Origin: Rhizobium sp. TH2
GTDB taxonomy: Bacteria > Pseudomonadota > Alphaproteobacteria > Rhizobiales > Rhizobiaceae
Assembly (NCBI RefSeq): GCF_024707525.1
Contig: NZ_CP062231.1
Span: 558,001-622,000, forward strand
Reading direction: 5' to 3'
Length of the DNA stretch: 64,000 bases
The position numbers and the translations under genes were made by a program. Shown here in pieces: positions 1 through 8,058 of the stretch. How positions within the stretch are numbered: the stretch's first letter is position 1; every line of letters starts with the position of its first letter. Below the pieces are notes generated by a model, which did not search any database, was not told the DNA's origin, and saw only the letters and a list, made by a program, of their open reading frames with translations.

Positions 1-61
1 ACGTCGGGTCTCTACGCACATAGCGGCCCGGCAAGGCGTAGACACTTCATCTGCGACAGCT

Positions 62-331
62 TTAGCTGTCGATCGACCGCGCGGGAACGCCCCGGATCTC
101 GTTGGAATTGGCGGGATGAATATCATGAGACACATGCTCCGCAAGATAAAGGCAATAGTCATCGAGCGCATCGGCGAGCGCAAGTGCCGCCTCCGTCTCA
201 CGCCAGCCGGCGCGGATCATCTGGAGCACGATCTGCCGTGCAACTGCCGCCGCTTCCCTGCGGCTCTCCAGCGAGCGCCTTCGGTCGCTTGGGCCGGTTG
301 TTGGTCCTCGAACCTCAATTGTGTCCAGCAT
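62..331 (-). CDS. Hypothetical small protein (89 aa)
   Basis: A complete small reading frame, with an ATG at 331 preceded by a good Shine-Dalgarno sequence (AAGGGG about 7 nt upstream). The protein is charged and mostly helical, with a central run of arginine and alanine residues and no signal peptide or membrane segment. I do not recognise a family. It lies outside the left boundary of the island described below, next to the scar of another integrative element, so it may itself belong to an older accessory segment. A near-perfect palindrome at 369-386 sits in its promoter region and may be its operator. Confidence 0.5.
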   Translation of the reverse strand: MLDTIEVRGPTTGPSDRRRSLESRREAAAVARQIVLQMIRAGWRETEAALALADALDDYCLYLAEHVSHDIHPANSNEIRGVPARSIDS

Positions 332-368
332 GATAGACCCCTTGAGTGTGTGGTGTGCAGATACAATA

Positions 369-386
369 CCCCTTAATTTTAAGGGG
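369..386. promoter_or_regulatory. Palindrome upstream of the 89-aa gene
   Basis: The arms CCCCTTAA and TTAAGGGG are separated by two bases. The element lies about 40 bp upstream of the start at 331, a usual place for an operator. The regulator is unknown. The rest of 387-567 holds no gene that I can support. Confidence 0.35.
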
Positions 387-567
387 TCTACTCCAATATA
401 TTATGATTGAAAGATGTAAGTGACCGAGCCGGCAAGCCATTTTGGGGAATGACAGGGGTACGATGCCGTCCGGTCAATTCAGATATGCGCTGATTTGATC
501 GGCTGATCAATACGCAAAATTAGCAGGTTCGCAGATAGGTTGGTCGCCAGAATATGAAGCCAGCCGC

Positions 568-726
568 CATTGTTGGTATCGGGCGAAGCTCCGATAAAGC
601 TACCAACAAGAACACCCGATGCAGCAGAGCGGCAAAAAGCAAAAAGCCCGGAAAACCGGGCTTTTGGGAGTATTTTTTCGGACCATCACGGACGGTCTGA
701 AAAAGGGAATGGTGCCAGAAGAGGAC
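568..726. repeat. Left island boundary: imperfect copy of tRNA-Leu 3' end plus integrase upstream region
   Basis: This stretch matches 23871-24064 imperfectly over its whole length. Both copies begin with the complement of an ATG followed by TGTTGGTATC. Both contain TACCAACAA, then an AAAAAGCCCGG-AAAA-CCGGG hairpin (here 645-662), then TTTTCGGACCAT. Both end in the tRNA 3' end, TGGTGCCAGAAGAGGAC at 710-726 here, one C shorter than in the tRNA. It is best read as the distal attachment site of the island. After its ATG at 570 the downstream frame keeps only Met-Ala and then diverges, so a former integrase gene has been deleted here. Confidence 0.75.
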
Positions 727-889
727 CATGGAAAAGACGCTAAATCGTTGTTCATAAAGTGAAATTTATGATGTGATTTTGTCGCATACCAACAAAAATA
801 CCAACATTTCCAAATTCGTCTTGGATTCTGCGGTTAGCTGAAACGCTTCTACGTGCTCCAAATCAGCAATGCGGTTATTAACAGAAATA

Positions 890-1290
890 TCACAATCCCG
901 CGTTTACCGAAGCATCAATGCGGCCGAATTCCGTCTTTTCGATCATCACGAAAATGCAATGACCATTTGAACGATCGGCCCAAAGCTCGCCGACAAGCCT
1001 TTTTCCTTGGCATCATCAGCGGTGGCGATGTGCCCGCCCTTGTACTCCACGACCGAAATCCGGCCATCCTTCAGCAATGCGACAAAGTCGGGATGGAACT
1101 TATCCGTTGCAGTCTGGAGCCAGAATGAGTTCGGTTGTTGCGATGTGTTGCGTAGCCAAGCCTTCACATCGCCCATACGCTGCAGATAGACCGCACAATC
1201 ATGCTTTTCCCCGGTAGGTTCTAGATCGCCGATCACACGGAACAAATGGTTCTTGAAGTCCGTCCGGCCCTTGTACGCGTGTAATGTCCG
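890..1290 (-). pseudogene. Frameshifted C-terminal fragment of a type III restriction (Res)/DEAD helicase-like protein
   Basis: Reading the minus strand gives YKGRTDFKNHLFRVIGDL, then SFWLQTATDKFHPDFVALL and DGRISVVEYKGGH, the nuclease-like C-terminal region of type III restriction subunits and related helicases (D...E-x-K core). In this frame the protein would end at 946. A one-base shift in the A-run near 1002-1006 restores the expected continuation KRLVGELWADRSNGHCIFVM, which ends at a TGA at 890-892. The N-terminal helicase part is absent: the fragment begins just beside the 3' end of the recombinase at 1303. It is a dead remnant of a lost restriction gene. Confidence 0.75.
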
Positions 1291-1302
1291 TCACCGTCGC
1301 TG

Positions 1303-2403
1303 TCACGCCTTCATGCGCAGGCTTTCCACAAGGGCGGCGATCTGTTCGATCGTGCTGCCGTCGGACATCCCGTCTGATGGCAATTCCTTCAAGCCGTTGA
1401 TGATTTCCGCCTGCCGGTCAGCCGCCACGTTGCCGTAGCTAACAAATGTCGTCAGCACCTGTTCATGCCCAAGGTTCTGGCTCCAGGCTTTGTAATCTTC
1501 CGGCGATCGGCAAAGCTTTTGACCAAGCGCGGCAAGGGTGCTTCGCAGGCTATGCGGATTGGCATAGGGCAATCCGGCAGCCTCGAATGCTGTCTTGAAA
1601 ATGCGCCGGATGGCAGCGGCGTTCGACCAATGGTCACGGCATAGACCGGCGGCGCCAAAGTATCCTTCATTGCCGCGAGCCATGCGGGTTTTGGGAAAGA
1701 CCGGATCATCCGGCCCAAACAACAGCGTGGCCGTCAGGTAGTCGATCCAAGCGGTAACGATCGCCTCCACATCATCGCCCACGGGGAAAAATGTTGTGTC
1801 GATACTCTTGCGGTTCTTGGTCCGGACGTCGCGTGCGTCCTGAAACACGCGACGCTCCGGAAGCCGGAGGTGCCTCATCTTCAAGGAGGCGGTCGCATCG
1901 TCGCGCGCGCCGGTCAGAAGCGTGAAGGCGATGATGGCACGGTCGCGCTTTTCCACATCGCTGCCGGTAGGCATCTCAGAAAGCACAAGCTTGGTCTGAT
2001 CGATTGTCGGAACCCGTTTGTCGCGGTGCGCTGTTGCGATCCGGCTGTCATTGGCGTTCGGATTGAAATATTCCGCGTCGCTGTAGGCAATTCGCGACCT
2101 GTAACCCTGTTGACCGGCAAGCCAGGAGAAGAAGTGCTTGAGCGCTATAAGCCGCGCATGGATGGTGGACTTAGCCAGCGGCTTGCCAGTCTGCTTATTG
2201 CGTTCATTGGCAAGATGCGTCTTGAAGCCGGTTGCCTGGGCTATGCGAAAGAGTTGAAAGTCGCGATATCGAGTCCACTGTTCGAAGCCCGCGATGGCGG
2301 CCGCGACCGCATCGATCGTGCTTATATCCATCCGCTTCGCTTCCTTAAGATAGATGAAATAGTCCCGCTTGATGCGCTCGTTTTTCGGGCAGTGCTTCTT
2401 CAT
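1303..2403 (-). CDS. Tyrosine recombinase / phage-type integrase (366 aa)
   Basis: This site-specific tyrosine recombinase has an N-terminal SAM-like core-binding half (residues about 1-125, with LIALKHFFSWLAGQ) and a C-terminal catalytic half. The catalytic residues are visible: Arg in LTGARDDATASL, the H-x-x-R motif in HSLRSTLAALGQ, His in LGHEQVLTTF, and the nucleophilic Tyr in FVSYGNV. The length is normal and the gene looks intact. It follows the helix-turn-helix gene by 30 bp, and the AlpA-like, HTH and recombinase genes appear to form one leftward operon. It differs from the island integrase at 22680 and probably belongs to a separate mini-element or a relic inside the island. Confidence 0.85.
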   Translation of the reverse strand: MKKHCPKNERIKRDYFIYLKEAKRMDISTIDAVAAAIAGFEQWTRYRDFQLFRIAQATGFKTHLANERNKQTGKPLAKSTIHARLIALKHFFSWLAGQQGYRSRIAYSDAEYFNPNANDSRIATAHRDKRVPTIDQTKLVLSEMPTGSDVEKRDRAIIAFTLLTGARDDATASLKMRHLRLPERRVFQDARDVRTKNRKSIDTTFFPVGDDVEAIVTAWIDYLTATLLFGPDDPVFPKTRMARGNEGYFGAAGLCRDHWSNAAAIRRIFKTAFEAAGLPYANPHSLRSTLAALGQKLCRSPEDYKAWSQNLGHEQVLTTFVSYGNVAADRQAEIINGLKELPSDGMSDGSTIEQIAALVESLRMKA

Positions 2404-2432
2404 GCCATTGGCTCCTGTTTCAAGTAATCATT

Positions 2433-2882
2433 TCAACGGGGATTGGTGATATCGGTTAAGCTTGGCTGACCCCGTGGAAATGACACCTCCGCAAGCCGCA
2501 TCAGCAGGGGCAGTCCGGCCGCGCTGACGTTCTTGTTCATGATTGTCTCACAAGCTTCGCAGATCGCTGAAATGTGCCCGCTCTTGGCCGCCTTGGGCAC
2601 ATAGTCGATCAGGCGGCCGGCAGCGGCTCGCGGCACCTTGCATCGGAAGCAGAAGAATTCCTGAAGCTGGCAGCGCTGCTTCGGCTTCCTGCGCGTTTCG
2701 AGATAATCCTTGAGATCGGGACCGAGTATCAGCAGCGGCTTCTTGTCCGTGATCGCAGGCAAGCCGCCCTTCAGCCAAAGCCGCACGGTGCCCTTGGCTA
2801 CACCCAATACGATGGCTGCCTCCTCAACCGTGTAGCTGCGATGAATCTTGATGGCGCGCCAGTTCGGCCGGTTGCGGGCCAT
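2433..2882 (-). CDS. Helix-turn-helix protein with C-terminal Cys-pair motif (149 aa)
   Basis: The N-terminal region (residues about 15-60, YTVEEAAIVLGVAKGTVRLWLKGG) is a MerR/excisionase-type helix-turn-helix. It is followed by a Cys-x-x-Cys pair (CFRC) and a second one (CEAC) that could form a zinc ribbon. The start at 2882 lies 3 nt after the stop of the AlpA-like gene, so translation is probably coupled. Position and domain suggest a DNA-binding partner of the recombinase, acting as directionality factor or repressor. That role is inferred from context. Confidence 0.7.
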   Translation of the reverse strand: MARNRPNWRAIKIHRSYTVEEAAIVLGVAKGTVRLWLKGGLPAITDKKPLLILGPDLKDYLETRRKPKQRCQLQEFFCFRCKVPRAAAGRLIDYVPKAAKSGHISAICEACETIMNKNVSAAGLPLLMRLAEVSFPRGQPSLTDITNPR

Positions 2883-2885
2883 TCA

Positions 2886-3089
2886 TCAGCCCTCGCCTTC
2901 GAATAGCGCCCGGACATCTTCCACGCGCCATACCGTGACGCGAGCGCCAAGTTTCATCGGCTTGGGAAAGCGGCCATCCTTTATACCGGCCCACCAGGTG
3001 GACTTGGAAACAGGGATGGGGCCACGCGGCGCGATGATTGCGGAAAGCCGGACGAAGCCGGTTGTGGGGAAAGCAGTGTAGTTCGGCAT
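2886..3089 (-). CDS. AlpA-like excisionase/transcriptional regulator (67 aa)
   Basis: A small DNA-binding protein of the AlpA type: VRLSAIIAPRGPIPVSKSTWWAGIKDG is the helix-turn-helix, followed by FPKPMKLGARVTVWRVEDVRAL, the characteristic FP-x-P-x-K-L-G...W wing. AlpA proteins regulate integrase genes of prophages and integrative elements. It is the first gene of the AlpA-HTH-recombinase string. Confidence 0.85.
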   Translation of the reverse strand: MPNYTAFPTTGFVRLSAIIAPRGPIPVSKSTWWAGIKDGRFPKPMKLGARVTVWRVEDVRALFEGEG

Positions 3090-3192
3090 GGTGCCACCTC
3101 GTTCTGTTGAATGCGAGGTGGTTTTAGATTGGCCGATAGGAGCGTTGGCCGAATTCGGGTTACGTCAAACCGATTTAGTACTCTGTCTCCCG

Positions 3193-4197
3193 TTATTCGG
3201 TTTGGTCCTCCAGTAAGACTTTGGCTTCGTTTAGAAATTTCCGAGCGGTGTCTTCGTCCAACCGCAAACCGATTTGAATTACAGCGCTAACGATGTTCGC
3301 GGTAGCCCCATTCTTGGCTTTGCTCGGATCAAATTGATACTTTTTCATAGCCATTGCGAGAATCATCTTGAGCATGCTCTTGCGTTCTCGCGGTTGGACA
3401 TCATTCAATCCGGCACGCTGTCGTTTGTCCAATTCCGCGAGGCGAGCTTCAAGCATCTGGTTTTGTTCGTGCAGCTCTATTGCCGTGTCAAAGATACTGT
3501 CAAGTTCTTCGCGCGATTGGGTAATCTCGGCATATGTTTGATCGCGTTCGGTTAGCAGACGTTCAAGAAACGCACTGAGCTTGTCGTATTCAGTCTTCCA
3601 ATCGGCAATTTGAAGGCCACGAGCTTTCACAGCATCAAACGCCATTGGATGCATTAAGAAGCCAGTCCGTTCTGCCCATCCCAGCAAATAGGGAGGCGTA
3701 TTTTTCTCATTCAACTGGCCGACTTCGACGGCACGCTTGATCAATTCAAGCTGCGCGTGGAAGCTCGCGACGAAAATGGAGTTTCCCTCATAGCGGCTGA
3801 TCTTCTCAAGCGTTACAGCACGTGGATCTTTTCCAAATGAAATGGCGACAGCTTCCTCCGCTGTCCAATAAGAAATTTTTGACCAATAATCCCAATCAGT
3901 GTTGGCGCGAACGTCATTGAAGAAACGATCCTTGTCGAGATTCAAGACGAGCTGCACGCGCTCGTCCATAGATTTTTGCTTCTCGGATTCGAGGATTTGG
4001 AAAAATTGGCCGGGCGGCATTGCGGCTATACTATCGATAAATCGATCGGCATCTGCCTTCGCTTTTTCAAATCGATTCTTGTGCTCGGGATATTGTTCCC
4101 AATATTCCTCACGAGCGAATACGTGGAGATCGGGAAATAGGCGGTCCACGACAAAGCCAACTGGATCGTCTTCCCAGTGTCGCACATTGGGATACAT
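3193..4197 (-). CDS. Hypothetical mobile-element protein with coiled coil (334 aa)
   Basis: No named family is certain. I chose the ATG at 4197 because GAGG lies 8 nt upstream; a TTG at 4215 is the alternative. Visible features are a Trp-rich segment (DWDYWSKISYWTAEEAVAISFG), a predicted coiled coil around residues 195-260 (many Glu, Leu, Gln and Arg), and a C-terminal basic-helical domain (KSMLKMILAMAMKKYQFDPS...) of the sort seen in phage and island proteins. It is transcribed in the same direction as the AlpA-HTH-recombinase genes, about 100 bp upstream of them. It is probably an accessory or regulatory gene of that mini-element. Confidence 0.6.
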   Translation of the reverse strand: MYPNVRHWEDDPVGFVVDRLFPDLHVFAREEYWEQYPEHKNRFEKAKADADRFIDSIAAMPPGQFFQILESEKQKSMDERVQLVLNLDKDRFFNDVRANTDWDYWSKISYWTAEEAVAISFGKDPRAVTLEKISRYEGNSIFVASFHAQLELIKRAVEVGQLNEKNTPPYLLGWAERTGFLMHPMAFDAVKARGLQIADWKTEYDKLSAFLERLLTERDQTYAEITQSREELDSIFDTAIELHEQNQMLEARLAELDKRQRAGLNDVQPRERKSMLKMILAMAMKKYQFDPSKAKNGATANIVSAVIQIGLRLDEDTARKFLNEAKVLLEDQTE

Positions 4198-4675
4198 CTT
4201 AATGCCTCGAATCAACCACGGCCATTATCCGCGACACAACGCAGAGTCGGAAAGGGAAAATCTCTTTACCGCTTCCTGCCCCTAAGATTCCGCACCAATT
4301 GAATTTCCAGCGGACCACCATCGGCTTTTCGCCCGGTTCTTCCCACTAGTAAGGCATCAATGATTACGCGACGGTCGCTTCTGACGCTTTGCTGCCGTTT
4401 GACGATCTCACCGTTTATGTCCGCTTAGCGCCCCAAAATCAGACATTGAATCCGTTTTGGCAATTGACCAGAAGCGGACATTCGAGCAGCTAGCCGAGTT
4501 GGCACCTCGACGCGAATCGCGGGACAATTTCAGGGAGATTAGTAACCGAACGGATGACCAGTTCGAAGTTCAGCGATGCTGAAAGGCCTTGAATCGCCGG
4601 CCCCGAGCAAGCAATTTGCAACTTATCATTGTCAAATACTTGTGAAACTGTAAAAGAAATCGAGCTGGGGGCGCG
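4198..4675. other. Intergenic stretch with a 10-bp inverted repeat
   Basis: I find no supported gene in this 478-bp stretch. It contains inverted arms ATGTCCGCTT (4417-4426) and AAGCGGACAT (4472-4481) separated by 45 bp. The arms could be an operator pair or the ends of a decayed insertion. The 3' part must hold the promoter of the histidine kinase gene at 4676. Confidence 0.4.
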
Positions 4676-6547
4676 ATGTGTAAGATTTATTACAAAATAC
4701 GTCTAAGACTTTCGGCGATTGCTTGTATGGCGATTGCATGTTTCGCTCTAATGGACGGAAGTGAAGCGGCGTCGCAGAACCGTGTTCCGCGCGTGTTGAT
4801 CCTCTATCCCTATGACGAAAGGATACCTGCGACGAGCATTGCAGGGCAGTCTGTCAGAACTCATCTTATGGATGCCACCGACGGAAAGATCGATCTTTTT
4901 ACGGAATTTCTCGATCTCGCACGATTTCCGCAAAGTGCTCACATCGATCGGATGTCGCGCTACCTGAGTGAAAAATACGTCGATCATCGTCCCGATGTCG
5001 TGATCACCCTGGGGGAAGAAGCCACCAGGTTCATGAATACGCATGGCCGCCGCATAGCTCCTGACGCACGCATCGTCTACGGCGGCTTCGACAGAGAGAC
5101 GGCTGCCGAACTTGACCTGCCGACGAGCGCTGTCGGAGCGGTCTCCGAATTTGATGTTGAAAAGACCGTTGCACTCGCGATGCGACTTCAACCAGACGCA
5201 AAAAGGCTGGTTGTCATGGTCGGCTCATCAAGCTTCGATCAGCGCTGGCTCCGTACCGCGAAAGTGGGGTTGGCCGATATCGAAAAAACCCTCGAAACAA
5301 CTTATGTCACAGGCTTTTCCATCGACGAGTTTGCCGAACAAGCCAGCCAGTTGCCCGACGACACCGTTCTGGTCGTCCTCACAATCATGCGAGATCGCAA
5401 TGGTCGTAATCTAGCACCTCGGACGGCGTTGGAACGAATTACCGCCGTCGCAAACGTTCCTGTCTATGGACCGTATTCAACCTATATCGGCTCTGGTGCG
5501 GTGGGGGCGAACTCTGTCACATTCGAGTCTGTTGGAGAGGCTATCGCAAAGTTGTCGCTTGAGATCATAGCGGGGCGGGATGTCGCGGACATTGACGTTC
5601 AGCCACGTTATCTCGTCGATGCCCGCCAGATGCAACGGTGGGGCTTTGCCGAGTCCAATTTGCCACCAAATACAATCGTATCCTTTTCAAAGCCGTCAGT
5701 CTTTGATGAGTTCTTCCCCCAAGTCATGACAGTACTTGCGTTCATCCTTGCCCAGAGCGTTGTCATCATTGCTCTTGTCTTTGAACGCCGTCGGCGCGGA
5801 AGGGCTGAAAGAGAGGCTCGCAATCGACTCCATGAACTGATTCACCTCAATCAGTCTGCGACTGCTGGGGCGTTATCTGCATCAATTGCTCATGAACTCA
5901 ATCAGCCGCTTGGAGCAATATTGATCAACGCTGAAACTGCAGAACAGCTGCTCCGTAACGAAACGCCAGATTTGTCCTTGATCCGCCAGATACTTATCGA
6001 CATCCAGGATGCTGACAGGCGAGCAGGCGACATGATCGGGCGCATGAAAGGCCTTCTCAAGAAGCGTAGCGAAATTGACTGGCAGGAATTTGACCTGAAC
6101 AACGTTGTCAAGAGCGCAGCTCAAATCTTACAGGCGGACATTGCCCGAAAAAAGGTCCGGTTGGAAATCGCCCATCACGACAGGGCATTGCTCGTACGCG
6201 CGGATCAAGTTCATATTCAGCAGGTGGTTTTGAACCTGGCGACCAACGCCATCGACGCAATGCAAGAGTTTCCTGTCGCGGACAAAAGATTGAAGTTTGA
6301 GACCTCTCTGGATGCCGTGTCGGGAAAAGTCGAATTTGCAATTTCGGACACGGGTGGAGGCATAGCGACAGAAAATCTGACTTCTGTTTTCGACGCGTTT
6401 TACACTACCAAAGCGAAAGGAACGGGGCTTGGCCTCTCGATTGCCCGTGCTATCATAGAAATCTATGGTGGAAGGATTTGGGCCGATAACCATCCACAAG
6501 GAGGTGCCATTTTCCGGTTTGCTCTCCCACATGCCGGCGGCGGCTAG
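4676..6547 (+). CDS. Membrane sensor histidine kinase with ABC-type substrate-binding sensor domain (623 aa)
   Basis: An N-terminal signal/anchor (residues about 8-32) is followed by a periplasmic domain resembling the ABC_sub_bind family (VLILYPYDERIPATS..., DVVITLGEEATRFM). A transmembrane helix follows (about 350-368, VMTVLAFILAQSVVIIALVF). The cytoplasmic part has the phospho-acceptor H-box (ASIAHELNQPLGAIL), an N-box (NLATNAIDAM), and G-boxes (DTGGGI, GTGLGLSIA). It should autophosphorylate on His and pass phosphate to the FixJ-like regulator 3 bp downstream. The sensed ligand is unknown; the neighbouring sulfatase genes suggest a sulfate ester or its product. It ends in the ATPase domain, without a fused receiver. 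Confidence 0.85.
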   Translation: MCKIYYKIRLRLSAIACMAIACFALMDGSEAASQNRVPRVLILYPYDERIPATSIAGQSVRTHLMDATDGKIDLFTEFLDLARFPQSAHIDRMSRYLSEKYVDHRPDVVITLGEEATRFMNTHGRRIAPDARIVYGGFDRETAAELDLPTSAVGAVSEFDVEKTVALAMRLQPDAKRLVVMVGSSSFDQRWLRTAKVGLADIEKTLETTYVTGFSIDEFAEQASQLPDDTVLVVLTIMRDRNGRNLAPRTALERITAVANVPVYGPYSTYIGSGAVGANSVTFESVGEAIAKLSLEIIAGRDVADIDVQPRYLVDARQMQRWGFAESNLPPNTIVSFSKPSVFDEFFPQVMTVLAFILAQSVVIIALVFERRRRGRAEREARNRLHELIHLNQSATAGALSASIAHELNQPLGAILINAETAEQLLRNETPDLSLIRQILIDIQDADRRAGDMIGRMKGLLKKRSEIDWQEFDLNNVVKSAAQILQADIARKKVRLEIAHHDRALLVRADQVHIQQVVLNLATNAIDAMQEFPVADKRLKFETSLDAVSGKVEFAISDTGGGIATENLTSVFDAFYTTKAKGTGLGLSIARAIIEIYGGRIWADNHPQGGAIFRFALPHAGGG

Positions 6548-6550
6548 CAC

Positions 6551-7168
6551 ATGGTCACAGCAACTGTTCACATCGTTGACGATGACACGTCGTTCCGCAC
6601 CGCAGTTGCGCGGTTGCTAAAAGCATCAGGTTTTGATGTTGAGAGCTATAGTGGCAGCCAAGAACTATTGGATCGCGTACCCGACGGTCCAGGCTGTATC
6701 CTGCTCGATCAGAACATGCCGGGGCTTTCCGGTCTGGAACTGCAGGACAGGCTTTTGCAGCTTGCTCCGCTCATGCCAATTATTTTCCTTAGTGGCGCGG
6801 GAAGTGTCTCAACGAGCGTTCGAGCGATGAAAGCGGGCGCGGATGACTTTTTGGAAAAACCTGCCTCAAGCGCGGATTTGCTCGCTGCGGTTCGCCGAGC
6901 CGTGGCACGAGGAGAAGCTCAGCGCCTTGAGCAGGATAAGCTGAATTTGCTGCAGGCAGTATTCAAAAGTCTGACCCCCAGAGAAGTGCAGGTGTTCAAG
7001 CAGATGGTGCGCGGGCGATTGAACAAACAGATTGCCTTCGATCTCGCTACCTCGGAACGCACCATCAAGGCCCACCGACACAAGGTTATGGAGAAGTTGC
7101 ACGCCAGATCTTTGGCAGAAGCGATCTCTATCGCTGACAAATTGGGTCTACTCGGCCCGCCCGATTGA
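6551..7168 (+). CDS. FixJ/NarL-type response regulator (205 aa)
   Basis: An N-terminal receiver (residues about 5-120) has the acidic pocket HIVDDDTSFR, the phospho-acceptor Asp in CILLDQNMPGLSG, the switch Ser in IIFLSGAG and Lys in FLEKPAS. A C-terminal LuxR-type helix-turn-helix follows (SLTPREVQVFKQMVRGRLNKQIA...SERTIKAHRHKVMEKL). It starts 3 bp after the kinase stop, so the two are cotranscribed and almost certainly cognate. It is the best candidate activator for the shared motif at 7679-7703 and 14188-14212; that link is inference. Confidence 0.88.
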   Translation: MVTATVHIVDDDTSFRTAVARLLKASGFDVESYSGSQELLDRVPDGPGCILLDQNMPGLSGLELQDRLLQLAPLMPIIFLSGAGSVSTSVRAMKAGADDFLEKPASSADLLAAVRRAVARGEAQRLEQDKLNLLQAVFKSLTPREVQVFKQMVRGRLNKQIAFDLATSERTIKAHRHKVMEKLHARSLAEAISIADKLGLLGPPD

Positions 7169-7218
7169 CAGAACAGCCCTGAAATCTGCACTAAAGGTCA
7201 ATATCGCCACCTCCAAAA

Positions 7219-7638
7219 ATGGATACAATACGTGAAGTCGATGGATTTGATTGTGTCGGCCGTGGGGGACGAGCGCTGGAAAATCTTAAAGGGAAAATCG
7301 CTGTTATAGATGACGATCTCGGCATCCGCACGAGTGTGGAGCGCCTCTTGAAGTTAAATGGCTTTGAAGTTGATGCATATGCATCGCCGGAGCTTTTTCT
7401 TTGTCAGGATTATACGGATGTATACGCATGCCTGGTTCTTGATGTTCATTTCGACGGAATGTCCGGGCTGGATCTTAGAAAATTCTTGCTCAAGTCAAAA
7501 CCGAATATTCCGATCGTATTCATCAGCGCGGAAGATGCTGACCAGATTCCGGAATTGCCCGCCGATCATGCATTTCTGCACAAACCATTTTCCGGGTCAT
7601 TGTTGATCAAAACTATACGCAGCGTAGTGGCATCATAA
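7219..7638 (+). CDS. Single-domain response regulator, receiver only (139 aa)
   Basis: A receiver domain with all key residues (IAVIDDDLGIR; phospho-acceptor Asp in CLVLDVHFDGMSG; IVFISAED; Lys in HKPFSG) but no output domain. It lies 50 bp downstream of the FixJ-like regulator in the same direction. Such lone receivers usually act as phosphate sinks or connectors in a phosphorelay. The first 30 or so residues before the receiver are unlike the family, and translation may begin further in. Confidence 0.8.
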   Translation: MDTIREVDGFDCVGRGGRALENLKGKIAVIDDDLGIRTSVERLLKLNGFEVDAYASPELFLCQDYTDVYACLVLDVHFDGMSGLDLRKFLLKSKPNIPIVFISAEDADQIPELPADHAFLHKPFSGSLLIKTIRSVVAS

Positions 7639-7678
7639 ATGTCTGGTTTGCAACGCCCCCGATGTTCATGCGAGCGCG

Positions 7679-7703
7679 CGCAAGACTCCCTTTAGTACAA
7701 TAG
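7679..7703 (+). promoter_or_regulatory. Shared promoter/operator motif, copy 1
   Basis: CGCAAGACTCCCT, two variable bases, then AGTACAATAG. The same 25-bp string with only the two central bases different occurs at 14188-14212 before the arylsulfatase. TACAAT resembles a sigma-70 -10 box, but no good -35 box lies 17 bp upstream in either copy, which fits an activator-dependent promoter. Copy 1 stands upstream of the HAD-FGE-porin operon. Confidence 0.6.
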
Positions 7704-7809
7704 AACTTTTGCATACTGCCCTCTACGTTGGGCGCAGCCGTATCGATCGCCGGGTAAGTCGGCGTACCCGCGCGACACCAAAACCTTACGGCAGTCAGGG
7801 AGCACGAAG

Positions 7810-8055
7810 ATGAGTAGCAGAGACACCGCCGAACGTGACGGTATCAGCCGCCGCAAAGTCTTGTTGGCCGGCGGTTTCGTCGCCAGGCACCTGCGACCTA
7901 TGTCAAATATCCGCCGCGCCAGGCACCCGGTAGATTTTCGCTGGATCACCTCATCGAGAAAATCCAACGTGGCGCGCAATAACTTTCATAAGCCGATTCA
8001 ATCTGGTTCGCTCGTCATGGCTGGCGCACCAATGCCTCAAATCGTGAAGGAGTGA
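7810..8055 (+). pseudogene. Remnant of a Tat-signal protein gene (81-codon frame)
   Basis: The frame starts MSSRDTAERDGISRRKVLLAGGF, a clear twin-arginine signal peptide, but breaks off after about 25 residues into Arg-rich sequence without domain character (RHLRPMSNIRRARHPVDF...). The likely explanation is a large internal deletion of an exported protein gene that once headed this operon. The frame ends just before the HAD gene start at 8059. It could be translated as a short peptide, but I doubt that it is functional. Confidence 0.5.
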
Positions 8056-8058
8056 GAA

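Noticed and set aside
4417..4481. Inverted repeat as ends of an insertion sequence
   Set aside because: The interval is only 65 bp, no transposase is nearby and no target duplication is visible.
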